From NCBI RefSeq assembly GCF_001695575.1, contig NZ_LUAX01000007.1, forward strand, positions 930,001 through 994,000: a stretch of 64,000 bases of DNA, written 5' to 3'. The notes beneath the pieces were generated by a model that was not told the DNA's origin, did not search any database, and saw nothing but the letters and a program-made list of their open reading frames with translations. The stretch comes from Vibrio europaeus. Its GTDB lineage: Bacteria > Pseudomonadota > Gammaproteobacteria > Enterobacterales > Vibrionaceae. Position 1 is the first letter of the stretch; every line of letters starts with the position of its first letter. The position numbers were made by a program, and so were the translations under genes. Shown here piece after piece: positions 1-8,642 of this stretch.

Positions 1-663
1 TGTACCACCGATGGTACCAGCAACGTGCGTTCCGTGCCCATTACAGTCCGTCGCATCACTGTCATTGTCGACAAAGTCGTAGCCTGATGTCGCGCGACCA
101 CCAAACTCTGCGTGCGTTGTCGTTACCCCGGTATCAATGACATAAGCCGTGACACCAGAACCATCGTAGTTGTAGTTGTAACTATTGTTCAGTGGCAGGC
201 TACGTTGATCAATCCTATCTAGCCCCCAAATAGCGTTGCTTTGATTGGCATTCGTTGAAATCACAGGATCGATAGAGATCACTCGATCTTGTTCGATAAA
301 ATCAACTTGTGCGTCTAAGCGAAGTGCGTTGAGCTGTTGTGGTGACAGGGTGGCAACAAATCCGCTGATTGAGCGGTCGAACACTTTACTTATTTGCAAA
401 ACGTGCTCGTTTTCTAAGCTGGTAACGGCTTGTTGCGTAAATTGTTGCATCGCTTGTGGATTGTCATTGCTGAGCGATAAAGGTTGCTTTAACACGACAA
501 TATATTGGTTCTGTATTCCTTTGTTTTCTGATGCCATCAACAGCGGGGCAAGTATTTCACTTTCAGGCTGGTTAACCTGAACCTCTATTTGTTCTGCTAA
601 GGCAGAGCTAGAGATCACTGAAAGTGAAGAGGCGATACAACAACTTAATAGTTTCTTAAACAT
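1..663 (-). CDS. Secreted subtilisin-like serine protease (S8), 5' part only
   Basis: This is the first 221 codons of an exported protease; the rest lies beyond base 1. Translation from the ATG at 663 gives a signal peptide (MFKKLLSCCIASSLS, cleaved near ALA-EQ), an inhibitor-I9-like propeptide (about residues 50-110, with YIVVLK), then the start of an S8 domain. VIDTGV carries the catalytic Asp and NGHGTHVAGTIGGT the catalytic His; the Ser motif is outside the window. The arrangement resembles proteinase-K-type alkaline exoproteases of vibrios, which mature by removal of the propeptide and digest extracellular protein. No neighbour gene shares its strand here. The family assignment is firm; substrate and exact subfamily are not visible. 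Confidence 0.9.
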   Translation of the reverse strand, partial: MFKKLLSCCIASSLSVISSSALAEQIEVQVNQPESEILAPLLMASENKGIQNQYIVVLKQPLSLSNDNPQAMQQFTQQAVTSLENEHVLQISKVFDRSISGFVATLSPQQLNALRLDAQVDFIEQDRVISIDPVISTNANQSNAIWGLDRIDQRSLPLNNSYNYNYDGSGVTAYVIDTGVTTTHAEFGGRATSGYDFVDNDSDATDCNGHGTHVAGTIGGT

Positions 664-1247
664 TTAACTTTCCTTTGAATGGTATAAGAGATTGTTGAAC
701 ATGGCCTACTACAAACAACAAGCATGTTTTGTCGATTCTTATGTCTATAACGGAACCCGTCGACACTCCTTAAAAATATCCTCATATGCAACTGTGTTCA
801 TTTTAAATTTGGTTGGCGTTATAAATTTGAGTGCCATTTACTAGATTTTTGAAATTGATAGTAAGGTAAGTTCATATCAGTTGGCTAAATGTCAAAGGTC
901 AGTATTATTATGCTGCTATTTATTTAAATGGTGCTATATACCTCTACCTAGTGATAGATATGTAGATTTATCACTGGATGGGTCTGTGTGAGCGGTTAAC
1001 GTACTTTGTTGAAGTAAGAGGGTTTTTCGAGTCATCTCTCCAAATTGGTGAAAATGAATATGTAATTGCACTAGTATGCAGCGATGTGAGATCGCTTGGT
1101 TGCACCAAAATAACAAGATTAAATATTTAACTTTTTATTATCAATAGCTTACATGTTTATGGTGTGAGCGGATAAATTGGCATCGATTTTGGATTTGTCT
1201 CCTTAGGAAAAAGAATTGAATAACAATTCACTATAAGGAGATATCCA
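664..1247. promoter_or_regulatory. Divergent intergenic region between protease and urea locus
   Basis: The 584-bp gap has no convincing gene. It should hold the protease promoter on the left and the urtA control region on the right. Visible signals are a sigma-54-like element at 1178-1193, an inverted repeat TTGGT-tgc-ACCAA at 1096-1108, TGCA-N6-TGCA at 1067-1080, and two copies of a 14-mer, GTGTGAGCGG(A/T)TAA, at 986-999 and 1162-1175. Which of these is functional cannot be told from sequence alone. Confidence 0.5.
1178..1193 (+). promoter_or_regulatory. Candidate sigma-54 promoter of urtA
   Basis: TGGCAT-N5-TTGGA matches the sigma-54 consensus TGGCAC-N5-TTGCA at the -24 GG and at most positions. 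It has T for C in the -24 box and G for C in the -12 box. The spacing is exact, and it lies 55 bp before the urtA start with a good Shine-Dalgarno (AAGGAG) in between. Urea uptake under nitrogen (NtrC/RpoN) control would fit, but the -12 mismatch lowers confidence. Confidence 0.4.
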
Positions 1248-2531
1248 ATGAACACGAAGTTCAAACTTAAGCTTGCAGCAGTAGGAACCGCATTAGCCTG
1301 CATGTCAGGAATGGCTAACGCCGCCGACACCATTAAAGTCGGAGTATTGCACTCGCTTTCCGGCACCATGGCGATCAGTGAAACCACATTGAAGGACACG
1401 GTTCTAATGCTGGTGGAAGAGCAAAATAAAAAAGGCGGTCTACTCGGTAAAAAGCTTGAGGCGGTAGTGGTCGACCCTGCGTCAAACTGGCCACTGTTTG
1501 CAGAAAAAGCTCGCGAGTTGATTGAAAAAGAGCAAGTCGATGTGGTGTTCGGTGGCTGGACATCCGTATCGCGCAAATCCATGTTGCCGGTATTCGAAGA
1601 ACTCAACAGCCTACTTTTCTACCCTGTTCAGTATGAAGGTGAAGAGTCGTCGAAGAATGTGTTCTACACTGGTGCTGCGCCAAATCAACAAGCGATTCCC
1701 GCGGTTGATTACCTGATGAATGAACTTGATGTTGAGCGCTGGGTACTGGCCGGCACTGACTATGTATATCCACGTACTACCAATAAAATCTTAGAGTCTT
1801 ACCTCAAGAGTAAGGGGGTGAGCGAAAAAGACATCATGATCAACTACACGCCATTTGGTCATTCAGACTGGCAGTCGATCGTTTCTGACATTAAGAAGTT
1901 TGGCGCTGAAGGCAAAAAGACCGCTGTGGTCTCGACCATTAATGGCGATGCCAACGTCCCTTTCTATAAAGAGCTTGGCGCTCAAGGTATCTCTTCAGAA
2001 AATATTCCAGTTGTGGCCTTCTCTGTTGGGGAAGAAGAGCTGTCTGGCATGGACACGTCTCCGCTTGTCGGCCACTTAGCGGCATGGAACTACTTCATGA
2101 GCGTCGATACGGAGAAGAACGATGAGTTCGTCGAAACGTGGCAGAAGTTTATCGCCAGCGAAAAGCGTGTGACTAACGACCCTATGGAAGCGCACTACAT
2201 CGGCTTTAACATGTGGGCGCAAGCGGTAACCAATGCAGAAACGACAGATCCTGAAGCCGTGCAAGATGCATTGATTGGCGTGTCTGTACCAAACTTGTCC
2301 GGCGGTTACTCAACTATGCTGCCTAACCACCATATCACTAAGCCTGTGTTAATCGGTGAAATCCAAGATGATGGTCAGTTCGATATTGTTTGGGAAACGA
2401 CGGGGCTCGTAGCAGGTGATGCTTGGTCAGAGTATCTCCCTGAATCGGCGAAACTCTTCTCTAGCTGGTCGAAGCCGTTTTCTTGCGGTGCGTTTAATGT
2501 TGAAACCAAGAAATGTTCAGGGACCAATTAA
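1248..2531 (+). CDS. urtA: Urea ABC transporter, periplasmic urea-binding protein UrtA
   Basis: This is the 427-aa substrate-binding protein of a high-affinity urea/short-amide importer. A Sec signal peptide ends at about residue 25 (GMANA-AD). The mature part opens with IKVGVLHSLSGTMA, the typical start of a Peripla_BP_5/UrtA domain, and keeps the family length. The next genes are the two permeases and two ATPases of the same system, then urease, which fixes the substrate as urea. It is preceded by AAGGAG and a sigma-54-like element. A hairpin with a T-rich tail follows the stop before urtB, so the binding protein is probably made in excess over the membrane parts. The assignment is very secure from sequence and context. 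Confidence 0.96.
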   Translation: MNTKFKLKLAAVGTALACMSGMANAADTIKVGVLHSLSGTMAISETTLKDTVLMLVEEQNKKGGLLGKKLEAVVVDPASNWPLFAEKARELIEKEQVDVVFGGWTSVSRKSMLPVFEELNSLLFYPVQYEGEESSKNVFYTGAAPNQQAIPAVDYLMNELDVERWVLAGTDYVYPRTTNKILESYLKSKGVSEKDIMINYTPFGHSDWQSIVSDIKKFGAEGKKTAVVSTINGDANVPFYKELGAQGISSENIPVVAFSVGEEELSGMDTSPLVGHLAAWNYFMSVDTEKNDEFVETWQKFIASEKRVTNDPMEAHYIGFNMWAQAVTNAETTDPEAVQDALIGVSVPNLSGGYSTMLPNHHITKPVLIGEIQDDGQFDIVWETTGLVAGDAWSEYLPESAKLFSSWSKPFSCGAFNVETKKCSGTN

Positions 2532-2567
2532 GACTCAACACCCCCAATAAATAACCTGAAAAGTTTG

Positions 2568-2600
2568 GCGCTGCATGTGGTAACGCAGCGCATTTTTATT
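2568..2600 (+). terminator. Attenuator-like hairpin between urtA and urtB
   Basis: GCGCTGC (2568-2574) pairs perfectly with GCAGCGC (2585-2591) and is followed by ATTTTTATT. This is an intrinsic-terminator layout inside an operon and probably gives partial read-through. Binding-protein genes of ABC importers often have such a hairpin downstream. Confidence 0.6.
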
Positions 2601-2631
2601 GCCATAACTTCTTAATGCAAGGATGCATATC

Positions 2632-4257
2632 ATGACGACCGTATTACGGATGCTCTGTGTGCTCGTTTCTGTGCTTATTGGATTAACGACAGCGTCGGCC
2701 GAGAACGTTAAGCCACTGACTCAAAACTCTTTTTTCCAGACGTTGACTGGAAAGAACACACACGAAAAACAGCAAGCGGCTAGCTGGCTTGCCTCAAACT
2801 ATTCTCATGACACAGCCAAGCCCATTCTAGAGGCGTGGCTGAATGGACAGCTCTACTACCTTAAAGATCGCAAACATGCTCAGCATCAGCAGCTATTTGT
2901 TATCGAGAGTGCTCAAACAGGGGCAGAGGCGATACAGGCTTGGAATAACGATCCTCTGATCATCGAAAACAAGCGCAAGTTTAAAAAAATAAAAGTGAAC
3001 AATAAGCTTCGTGCTTACCTTCGTATTGAAATTGCATCACTTGGTCTTAACAGCGAGGACTCAGAGGTTCGCAAGCAGTCAATCAAAGCGCTAACAGGTA
3101 ATCCTGAAGCAATAGATAAGCTCAGCGCATTACAACAAAGTGAAACCAACACAGAGATCGCTGCTATGTTGGCGTTCGCTATTGCGATTGATGCGGCGCT
3201 TGATCCCAAGGCCTCCAATCGCATTGACGCTGTCGAGTCTATCTCTCAATCCAATCAACCCATTGTTCTTAAAACCCTTAATACGATTTTGGCGCAAGAG
3301 ACCGACCCACAACTCATTGTGGCCGCAGAGCGTGGTTTACAAGATTATCAGCAAAGCCAGCGACTCTATGCAGGTGTTGAGACGTTGTTTTTTGGACTAA
3401 GTCTTGGCTCCGTATTGGTGCTGGCGGGAATCGGCTTAGCGATTACCTTTGGGGTCATGGGCGTGATCAACATGGCGCATGGTGAGTTGATTATGCTTGG
3501 AGCTTATACCACCTATGTGATGCAGCAACTGCTTCCGGCTCATACCGGAGTGGCGCTGATCTTGTCGATTCCTATGGCATTCGTGGTGTCAGGATTGGTT
3601 GGTATCTTGATTGAGCGCAGCGTGATTCGCCATCTGTATGGGCGACCTCTTGAAACGCTACTGGCAACCTTCGGTATCAGTTTGGTTCTTCAGCAGGCCG
3701 TGCGGTCTATCTTTTCCCCGTTAAACCGCTCGGTAAGTACGCCAGATTGGATGGCGGGCGCGCTAGAAATCAACCCTATGTTGTCGCTGACATACAACCG
3801 CCTCTACATCATTTTGTTCTGTGCCATGGTGTTTATGGCTTTAGTGATGATCTTGAAGAAAACCCCCCTCGGATTACAGGTTCGCGCCGTTTCGCAAAAC
3901 CGCCCGATGGCAAGAGCTATGGGGATTCGTTCTGAGCGTGTCGATGCGATGACATTTGGTTTAGGTGCGGGTGTGGCAGGTGTAGCAGGTGTAGCGCTGT
4001 CTCAATTGACTAACGTTGGGCCAAATATGGGCCAAGCCTACATTATCGATTCCTTTATGGTGGTGGTGTTTGGTGGCGTAGGCAACCTTTGGGGAACTCT
4101 GGTCGCTGGTTTAGGTTTGGGACTGTTTAACAAGATCTTAGAGCCATGGGCCGGAGCGGTGCTGGCTAAGATTCTGGTGCTGGTGTTTATCATCTTATTT
4201 ATTCATAAGCGACCAAGAGGATTGTTCCCTCAACGTGGTCGCGCGGCTGAGAGTTAA
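2632..4257 (+). CDS. urtB: Urea ABC transporter permease UrtB
   Basis: Inner-membrane permease of the urea importer (LivH/BPD_transp_2 family). The first ~25 residues form a signal-like segment (LCVLVSVLIGLTTASA). A soluble periplasmic extension of about 200 residues follows, and this is normal for proteobacterial UrtB. The membrane domain starts near residue 250 (FFGLSLGSVLVLAGIGLAI) and includes the family motif INMAHGELIMLGAYT. I take the ATG at 2632 rather than 2623 because AAGG at 2619-2622 abuts the first ATG but sits 9 bp from the second, giving 541 aa. It is followed 9 bp later by urtC. Confidence 0.94.
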   Translation: MTTVLRMLCVLVSVLIGLTTASAENVKPLTQNSFFQTLTGKNTHEKQQAASWLASNYSHDTAKPILEAWLNGQLYYLKDRKHAQHQQLFVIESAQTGAEAIQAWNNDPLIIENKRKFKKIKVNNKLRAYLRIEIASLGLNSEDSEVRKQSIKALTGNPEAIDKLSALQQSETNTEIAAMLAFAIAIDAALDPKASNRIDAVESISQSNQPIVLKTLNTILAQETDPQLIVAAERGLQDYQQSQRLYAGVETLFFGLSLGSVLVLAGIGLAITFGVMGVINMAHGELIMLGAYTTYVMQQLLPAHTGVALILSIPMAFVVSGLVGILIERSVIRHLYGRPLETLLATFGISLVLQQAVRSIFSPLNRSVSTPDWMAGALEINPMLSLTYNRLYIILFCAMVFMALVMILKKTPLGLQVRAVSQNRPMARAMGIRSERVDAMTFGLGAGVAGVAGVALSQLTNVGPNMGQAYIIDSFMVVVFGGVGNLWGTLVAGLGLGLFNKILEPWAGAVLAKILVLVFIILFIHKRPRGLFPQRGRAAES

Positions 4258-4266
4258 GGAAGCGTT

Positions 4267-5460
4267 ATGACTAATCATACACACACGAAACCCTCACGCT
4301 CTTTTGTCCTTTCTGCATTGCAAGGCGATAAGGGCGGTCAGATGACAATATTGGCCATCTTGGCAGCGGTGATCTTAATTCCGGCGGCGAATATGATGCT
4401 GCCCGCTTCGCACCCGCTTCACGTCGAAACCTTTACGATATCATTGCTCGGTAAATACCTAAGCTATGCGATGTTGGCGCTCGCCGTCGATCTAGTATGG
4501 GGCTATTTGGGTATTCTCAGTTTAGGCCATGGCGCTTTCTTTGCGCTTGGCGGCTACGCGATGGGTATGTATTTAATGCGTCAGATAGGCGATCGCGGTG
4601 TCTATGGCCATCCAATCCTGTCTGACTTTATGGTGTTCCTAAACTGGCAAGAACTGCCTTGGTTTTGGCATGGCTTCGACCAATTCTGGTTTGCGGCTCT
4701 GATGGTGGTGCTGGTACCCGGCGCAATGGCCTATGTGTTCGGCTATTTGGCGTTTCGCTCTCGAGTTTCTGGGGTCTATCTTTCCATCATTACCCAAGCG
4801 CTCACCTACGCGCTGATGTTGGCGTTTTTCCGCAATGAAATGGGCTTTGGCGGCAACAATGGTTTAACCGATTTTAAAGATATTCTAGGCTTTAGCTTGC
4901 AGCAAGACAGAACTCGAATCGCATTGTTTATTGCGACTGGTATTGCCCTTATCGTCAGCTATTTGGTCTGTCGCAGCGTCGTGGCGAGCCGTCTTGGTCG
5001 CGTATCGGTTGCGATTCGTGATTCTGAATCGCGTACACGCTTTATGGGTTACGACGTCGATGGCATCAAACTGTGGGTGTTCGTTCTTTCTGCGGTGATC
5101 GCCGGGATTGCTGGGGCGTTGTACGTGCCGCAAGTTGGCATTATTAACCCAGGTGAATTCGCACCGCTTAATTCGATAGAGGTGGTGGTTTGGGTCGCAC
5201 TTGGCGGTCGTGCGACCTTGTTTGGGGCGATTGTTGGCGCCTTGGTGATCAACTATGCCAAAAGCTGGTTCACGGTAGAGTTTCCGGAAGTGTGGTTGTT
5301 TGCCCTCGGAGGCTTGTTCGTACTTTCAACGCTCTACTTCCCGAAAGGCTTAATCGGCTTTGTCAGTGATAAGTGGCATTTAGTCGTCAATCGAAATCGC
5401 GGGCACAACGCCACTGAGTCGAACATTGACGAAGAGAAAAGCAACGAGGTTTTGGTATGA
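4267..5460 (+). CDS. urtC: Urea ABC transporter permease UrtC
   Basis: Second permease (397 aa, LivM-like) that pairs with UrtB. Multiple hydrophobic helices start near residue 28 (MTILAILAAVILIPAANMM). The family features GYLGILSLGHGAFFALGGYA (about residues 78-97) and IRDSESRTRFMGYDV are clear; the latter is the coupling region that contacts the ATPase. RBS is GGAAG 9 bp after urtB, and the stop overlaps the urtD start by 4 bp (ATGA), so expression is coupled. Secure. Confidence 0.95.
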   Translation: MTNHTHTKPSRSFVLSALQGDKGGQMTILAILAAVILIPAANMMLPASHPLHVETFTISLLGKYLSYAMLALAVDLVWGYLGILSLGHGAFFALGGYAMGMYLMRQIGDRGVYGHPILSDFMVFLNWQELPWFWHGFDQFWFAALMVVLVPGAMAYVFGYLAFRSRVSGVYLSIITQALTYALMLAFFRNEMGFGGNNGLTDFKDILGFSLQQDRTRIALFIATGIALIVSYLVCRSVVASRLGRVSVAIRDSESRTRFMGYDVDGIKLWVFVLSAVIAGIAGALYVPQVGIINPGEFAPLNSIEVVVWVALGGRATLFGAIVGALVINYAKSWFTVEFPEVWLFALGGLFVLSTLYFPKGLIGFVSDKWHLVVNRNRGHNATESNIDEEKSNEVLV

Positions 5461-6308
5461 CTGAGTTAAAGCGTACCGAGCAATTTAAGCAATCACTCGC
5501 TGAAGTTACGCGTCGCGATCAAGTGTTCTCGTTTCTTAAGCCGGACGTCCACCCACTGATTGATACCAGACACAACATCTTGCTCTATGTGGAAGGGGTG
5601 AATAAAACCTTTGATGGGTTTAAAGCGATCAATGATCTCAATCTGTACATCCGTGAAGGAGAACTCAGATGCATTATTGGCCCGAATGGAGCTGGGAAAA
5701 CCACCATGATGGACATCATCACGGGTAAGACGAAACCGGACACTGGTGAGGTTTGGCTCGGCTCGAACCTCAATTTACTTAATATGAATGAAGCCGAGAT
5801 CGCCAATGCGGGAATTGGCCGTAAGTTTCAAAAGCCGACGGTGATCGAGTGCTTAACAGTGTGGGAGAACCTCGAACTGGCGATGTCGGGCGTGCGTTCA
5901 GTGTGGGGGTCGTATGTGGCGAAGATGACAGGAGAGCAAAAAGATAAGCTCGAATCGGTGCTGAGTTTAATTCATCTGCATGACCACCAAACGCTACTGG
6001 CAGGCAACCTTTCTCACGGCCAAAAACAGTGGTTAGAGATAGGAATGCTGTTGATGCAAAACCCTAAGCTACTGCTTATTGATGAGCCTGTGGCTGGCAT
6101 GACCCATCAAGAGATGGATCGTACATCTGAGTTACTTAACTCACTAGCTGGTAAACATTCTGTGGTGGTCGTTGAGCATGATATGGACTTTGTACGTTCT
6201 ATCGCTAGCCATGTCACTGTGCTTCATCAAGGGCATGTGTTGGCAGAAGGCACAATGGATGAGGTTCAAGCGCACCAGCAAGTCAAACAGGTTTATTTGG
6301 GGGAATAA
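5457..6308 (+). CDS. urtD: Urea ABC transporter ATPase UrtD
   Basis: LivG-like ATPase subunit (283 aa). After an N-terminal extension of ~45 residues the ABC domain shows Walker A GPNGAGKTT (about residues 74-82), a LSHGQKQ signature in place of LSGGQ, and Walker B LLLIDEP followed by VAGMT. The LSHGQ variant is common in UrtD. It hydrolyses ATP to drive urea import with UrtE. Its start overlaps urtC by 4 bp. Confidence 0.95.
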   Translation: MTELKRTEQFKQSLAEVTRRDQVFSFLKPDVHPLIDTRHNILLYVEGVNKTFDGFKAINDLNLYIREGELRCIIGPNGAGKTTMMDIITGKTKPDTGEVWLGSNLNLLNMNEAEIANAGIGRKFQKPTVIECLTVWENLELAMSGVRSVWGSYVAKMTGEQKDKLESVLSLIHLHDHQTLLAGNLSHGQKQWLEIGMLLMQNPKLLLIDEPVAGMTHQEMDRTSELLNSLAGKHSVVVVEHDMDFVRSIASHVTVLHQGHVLAEGTMDEVQAHQQVKQVYLGE

Positions 6309-6309
6309 C

Positions 6310-7005
6310 ATGCTATCAATTTCTGGATTGAACCAGTTTTACGGTGAGAGCCACACACTTTGGGACTTGGAGATGGAGGTCCCCAAAGGAAAATGCACCG
6401 TGTTAATGGGGCGTAATGGTGTTGGTAAGACGACCTTACTGCAATGCATTATGGGGTTGGTCAAAACCGAGAGTGGTGACATCGCTCTTGAAGGTCACTC
6501 TATCATCAAAAAAGAAGCCGAAGCTCGCCCCAGAATGGGGATCGGCTATGTTCCTCAAGGTCGTCAAATCTTTCCAATGTTAACAGTGGAAGAAAACTTG
6601 CAAGTAGGTTTACCTATCCGAGCAAGAGGAGACCGCTACATCCCTGAATTTATCTTCGAGCTATTCCCTGTGTTGAAGGAAATGTTGCATCGCAGAGGGG
6701 GCGACTTATCAGGTGGGCAGCAGCAGCAATTGGCTATAGGTCGGGCGTTGGTGATTAACCCTAGCTTGCTGATTTTGGATGAACCGACGGAAGGTATTCA
6801 GCCCAACATTGTGCAAGAAATAGGCGATATTATTCGCATGTTGAATGAAAAATTTGGACTTACGGTTTTGCTGGTAGAGCAAAAACTGCCGTTCGCCCGT
6901 AAGGTCGGAGATCAGTTTTGCATCTTGGATAGAGGGCGCACTGTCGCACAAGGGGACATGAAAGAGCTGGATGAAAGATTGATAAAGGAGTATCTCACCG
7001 TATGA
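6310..7005 (+). CDS. urtE: Urea ABC transporter ATPase UrtE
   Basis: Second ATPase (231 aa, LivF-like). I start it at the ATG at 6310 (MLSISGLNQFYGESH), directly after urtD; the longer open frame to 6172 only reads through urtD. Walker A is GRNGVGKTT (about residues 36-44), the signature is LSGGQQQQLAIGRAL, and Walker B is LLILDEPTEG. Its last four bases overlap the start of ureD. That ties transport to enzyme synthesis in one transcript. Confidence 0.94.
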   Translation: MLSISGLNQFYGESHTLWDLEMEVPKGKCTVLMGRNGVGKTTLLQCIMGLVKTESGDIALEGHSIIKKEAEARPRMGIGYVPQGRQIFPMLTVEENLQVGLPIRARGDRYIPEFIFELFPVLKEMLHRRGGDLSGGQQQQLAIGRALVINPSLLILDEPTEGIQPNIVQEIGDIIRMLNEKFGLTVLLVEQKLPFARKVGDQFCILDRGRTVAQGDMKELDERLIKEYLTV

Positions 7006-7910
7006 TTTGTGAACCTGCCGTTGCGTTTGATTTAAATGATAACAATCAAACACTTAAAAAGAACATCGAGTCTGATGTAGAGAAAGGCTGGAAGGCCATG
7101 TTATCGCTTTTGTTTAGAGACAGAGGGGATAAAACCGTCATCAAAGACCGTCAACAGAAAGGGCCTTTAGCAATTCAGCGCCCTTTGTATCCTGAAGGAA
7201 AAACGTGCCATACCTATTTGTTGCATCCACCCGGAGGTGTGGTCGGTGGTGATGCTCTGCAAATAAGCGCTCGCGTGGAACAAGGAGCTCATGCTCTGGT
7301 CACCACACCGGGCGCGACTAAGTTTTATCGCTCGGAAAAACGCTACGCTCATCAGAAACAGATATTGCATGTTGAAGGTGGTGGTCTACTTGAATGGTTA
7401 CCACAGGAAAACATCTTCTTTCCTGATGCTCATGCTCGCCTCGATACCGAAATTCATCTCGATCGTGATGCCCTATTTGTGGGCTGGGAAATGCACTGTT
7501 TTGGGCGTCCTGCACTAAATGAGGGATTTTCCTCCGGACATTTAGTCGGAAAAACAGAGGTTTACCGAGAAGGAAGGAAAATTTTGACCGAGGGGTTAAA
7601 TATTTTTGGTGGCGATAAGTCCATGATTGAAAAGGGCTTGCTCAATTTCTCTCTCGCGGGAACGCTGTATATTTCTGTCGAAAATGAGGATTTTTTTCAA
7701 CTGGTACAGAGCTTGCTCTCTATCATACAGCAAGAAGTCGGCACAGAGGACTTAGTGATTGCTGCGACACAGATAGAAGAATTGGTTGTCGTGAGAGCAC
7801 TGGGTCGATGGAGTGAGGTGATCTTGGAGAGCTTTCAGAGAGTTTGGCAGCAAGCGCGTCAATACTGGACTGGTGAAACTCCTCTGCCCCCAAGGATTTG
7901 GGCAACCTAA
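7002..7910 (+). CDS. ureD: Urease accessory protein UreD
   Basis: UreD scaffold (302 aa; UreH in some species) that binds the urease apoprotein and, with UreF and UreG, delivers nickel to the active site. Family landmarks are GGVVGGD (about residue 80), a TTPGATKFYRS segment, the LEWLPQE motif and GRPALNEGFSSG. The start overlaps urtE by 4 bp; the N-terminus is about 30 residues longer than in many UreDs, so an internal start (for example the ATG at 7098) is possible. It lies upstream of the structural genes, the usual proteobacterial order. Confidence 0.94.
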   Translation: MICEPAVAFDLNDNNQTLKKNIESDVEKGWKAMLSLLFRDRGDKTVIKDRQQKGPLAIQRPLYPEGKTCHTYLLHPPGGVVGGDALQISARVEQGAHALVTTPGATKFYRSEKRYAHQKQILHVEGGGLLEWLPQENIFFPDAHARLDTEIHLDRDALFVGWEMHCFGRPALNEGFSSGHLVGKTEVYREGRKILTEGLNIFGGDKSMIEKGLLNFSLAGTLYISVENEDFFQLVQSLLSIIQQEVGTEDLVIAATQIEELVVVRALGRWSEVILESFQRVWQQARQYWTGETPLPPRIWAT

Positions 7911-7967
7911 ACTCCATGTTTCTCTTTGTGCCTTCTCCATCATGTTAAGGGAATGGCAAGGAAACCA

Positions 7968-8270
7968 ATGGAATTATCACCGAGAGAAAAAGACAAACTG
8001 TTGATCTTCTGCGCTGGCATGCTAGCGCAGCAACGAAAAGAGCGAGGGTTAAAGCTTAACTATCCAGAGTCTGTAGCGTTTATCAGTAGTGCCATTCTTG
8101 AAGGTGCTCGCGAAGGCAAAACGGTGTCTGAGCTGATGGACTTTGGACGAACACTTCTTACAGTTGATGACGTTATGGAGGGCGTACCTTCCATGATTCC
8201 TGATGTACAAGTCGAAGCCACCTTTCCTGATGGGACCAAATTGGTCACCGTTCATGAGCCAATCGTCTAG
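7968..8270 (+). CDS. ureA: Urease gamma subunit
   Basis: Urease gamma subunit, 100 aa, starting MELSPREKDKLLIFCAGML, which is the family N-terminus. The ATG at 7968 is preceded by CAAGGA 5-6 bp upstream; the in-frame ATG at 7926 would add 14 non-conserved residues and has no RBS. Conserved parts are LKLNYPESVAFIS and the DDVMEGVPSMI region. It assembles with UreB and UreC into the trimeric (alpha-beta-gamma)3 enzyme. Full length for the family. Confidence 0.96.
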   Translation: MELSPREKDKLLIFCAGMLAQQRKERGLKLNYPESVAFISSAILEGAREGKTVSELMDFGRTLLTVDDVMEGVPSMIPDVQVEATFPDGTKLVTVHEPIV

Positions 8271-8278
8271 GAGATCAT

Positions 8279-8620
8279 ATGTCAGCATCAACAAGTCAAT
8301 ATTCTGGTTTTATTCCCGGTCAAATTGAATCCGCCCCCGGTGAGATTGAACTCAATGTTGGTCGCACGACCATCAATGTCAAAGTGGAAAATATCGGCGA
8401 TCGACCAGTACAAATCGGCTCGCATTATCACTTTTTTGAGGTCAACGATTCACTGCGCTTTGAGCGTGAAGCGTGTAAAGGGTTCCGTCTCAATATCCCT
8501 GCTGGGACTGCGACACGCTTTGAACCTGGCCAGTCTCGCACGGTTGAGTTGGTTGAGTTTGCAGGTAAGCGAGAGATATACGGATTCCAAGGTAAGGTCA
8601 TGGGCAAACTCGCCCAATAA
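8279..8620 (+). CDS. ureB: Urease beta subunit
   Basis: Urease beta subunit, 113 aa. Recognised by IPGQ near the start, VENIGDRPVQIGSHYHFFE (about residues 36-54) and RLNIPAGTATRFEPG. It sits 8 bp after ureA with an AGGAGA ribosome site, and 22 bp before ureC. The gene is separate from ureA, as in most Gram-negative ureases, rather than fused as in Helicobacter. Structural role in the holoenzyme; no catalytic metal ligands. Confidence 0.96.
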   Translation: MSASTSQYSGFIPGQIESAPGEIELNVGRTTINVKVENIGDRPVQIGSHYHFFEVNDSLRFEREACKGFRLNIPAGTATRFEPGQSRTVELVEFAGKREIYGFQGKVMGKLAQ

Positions 8621-8642
8621 AAAATTAAGACAAGGATAGGTA

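Noticed and set aside
934..1116. 60-codon open frame on the minus strand upstream of urtA
   Set aside because: It has no ribosome site or family features and overlaps the likely control elements of urtA.
6172..6309. Extended N-terminus for UrtE
   Set aside because: The extra frame lies wholly within urtD; the ATG at 6310 gives the standard UrtE N-terminus and length.
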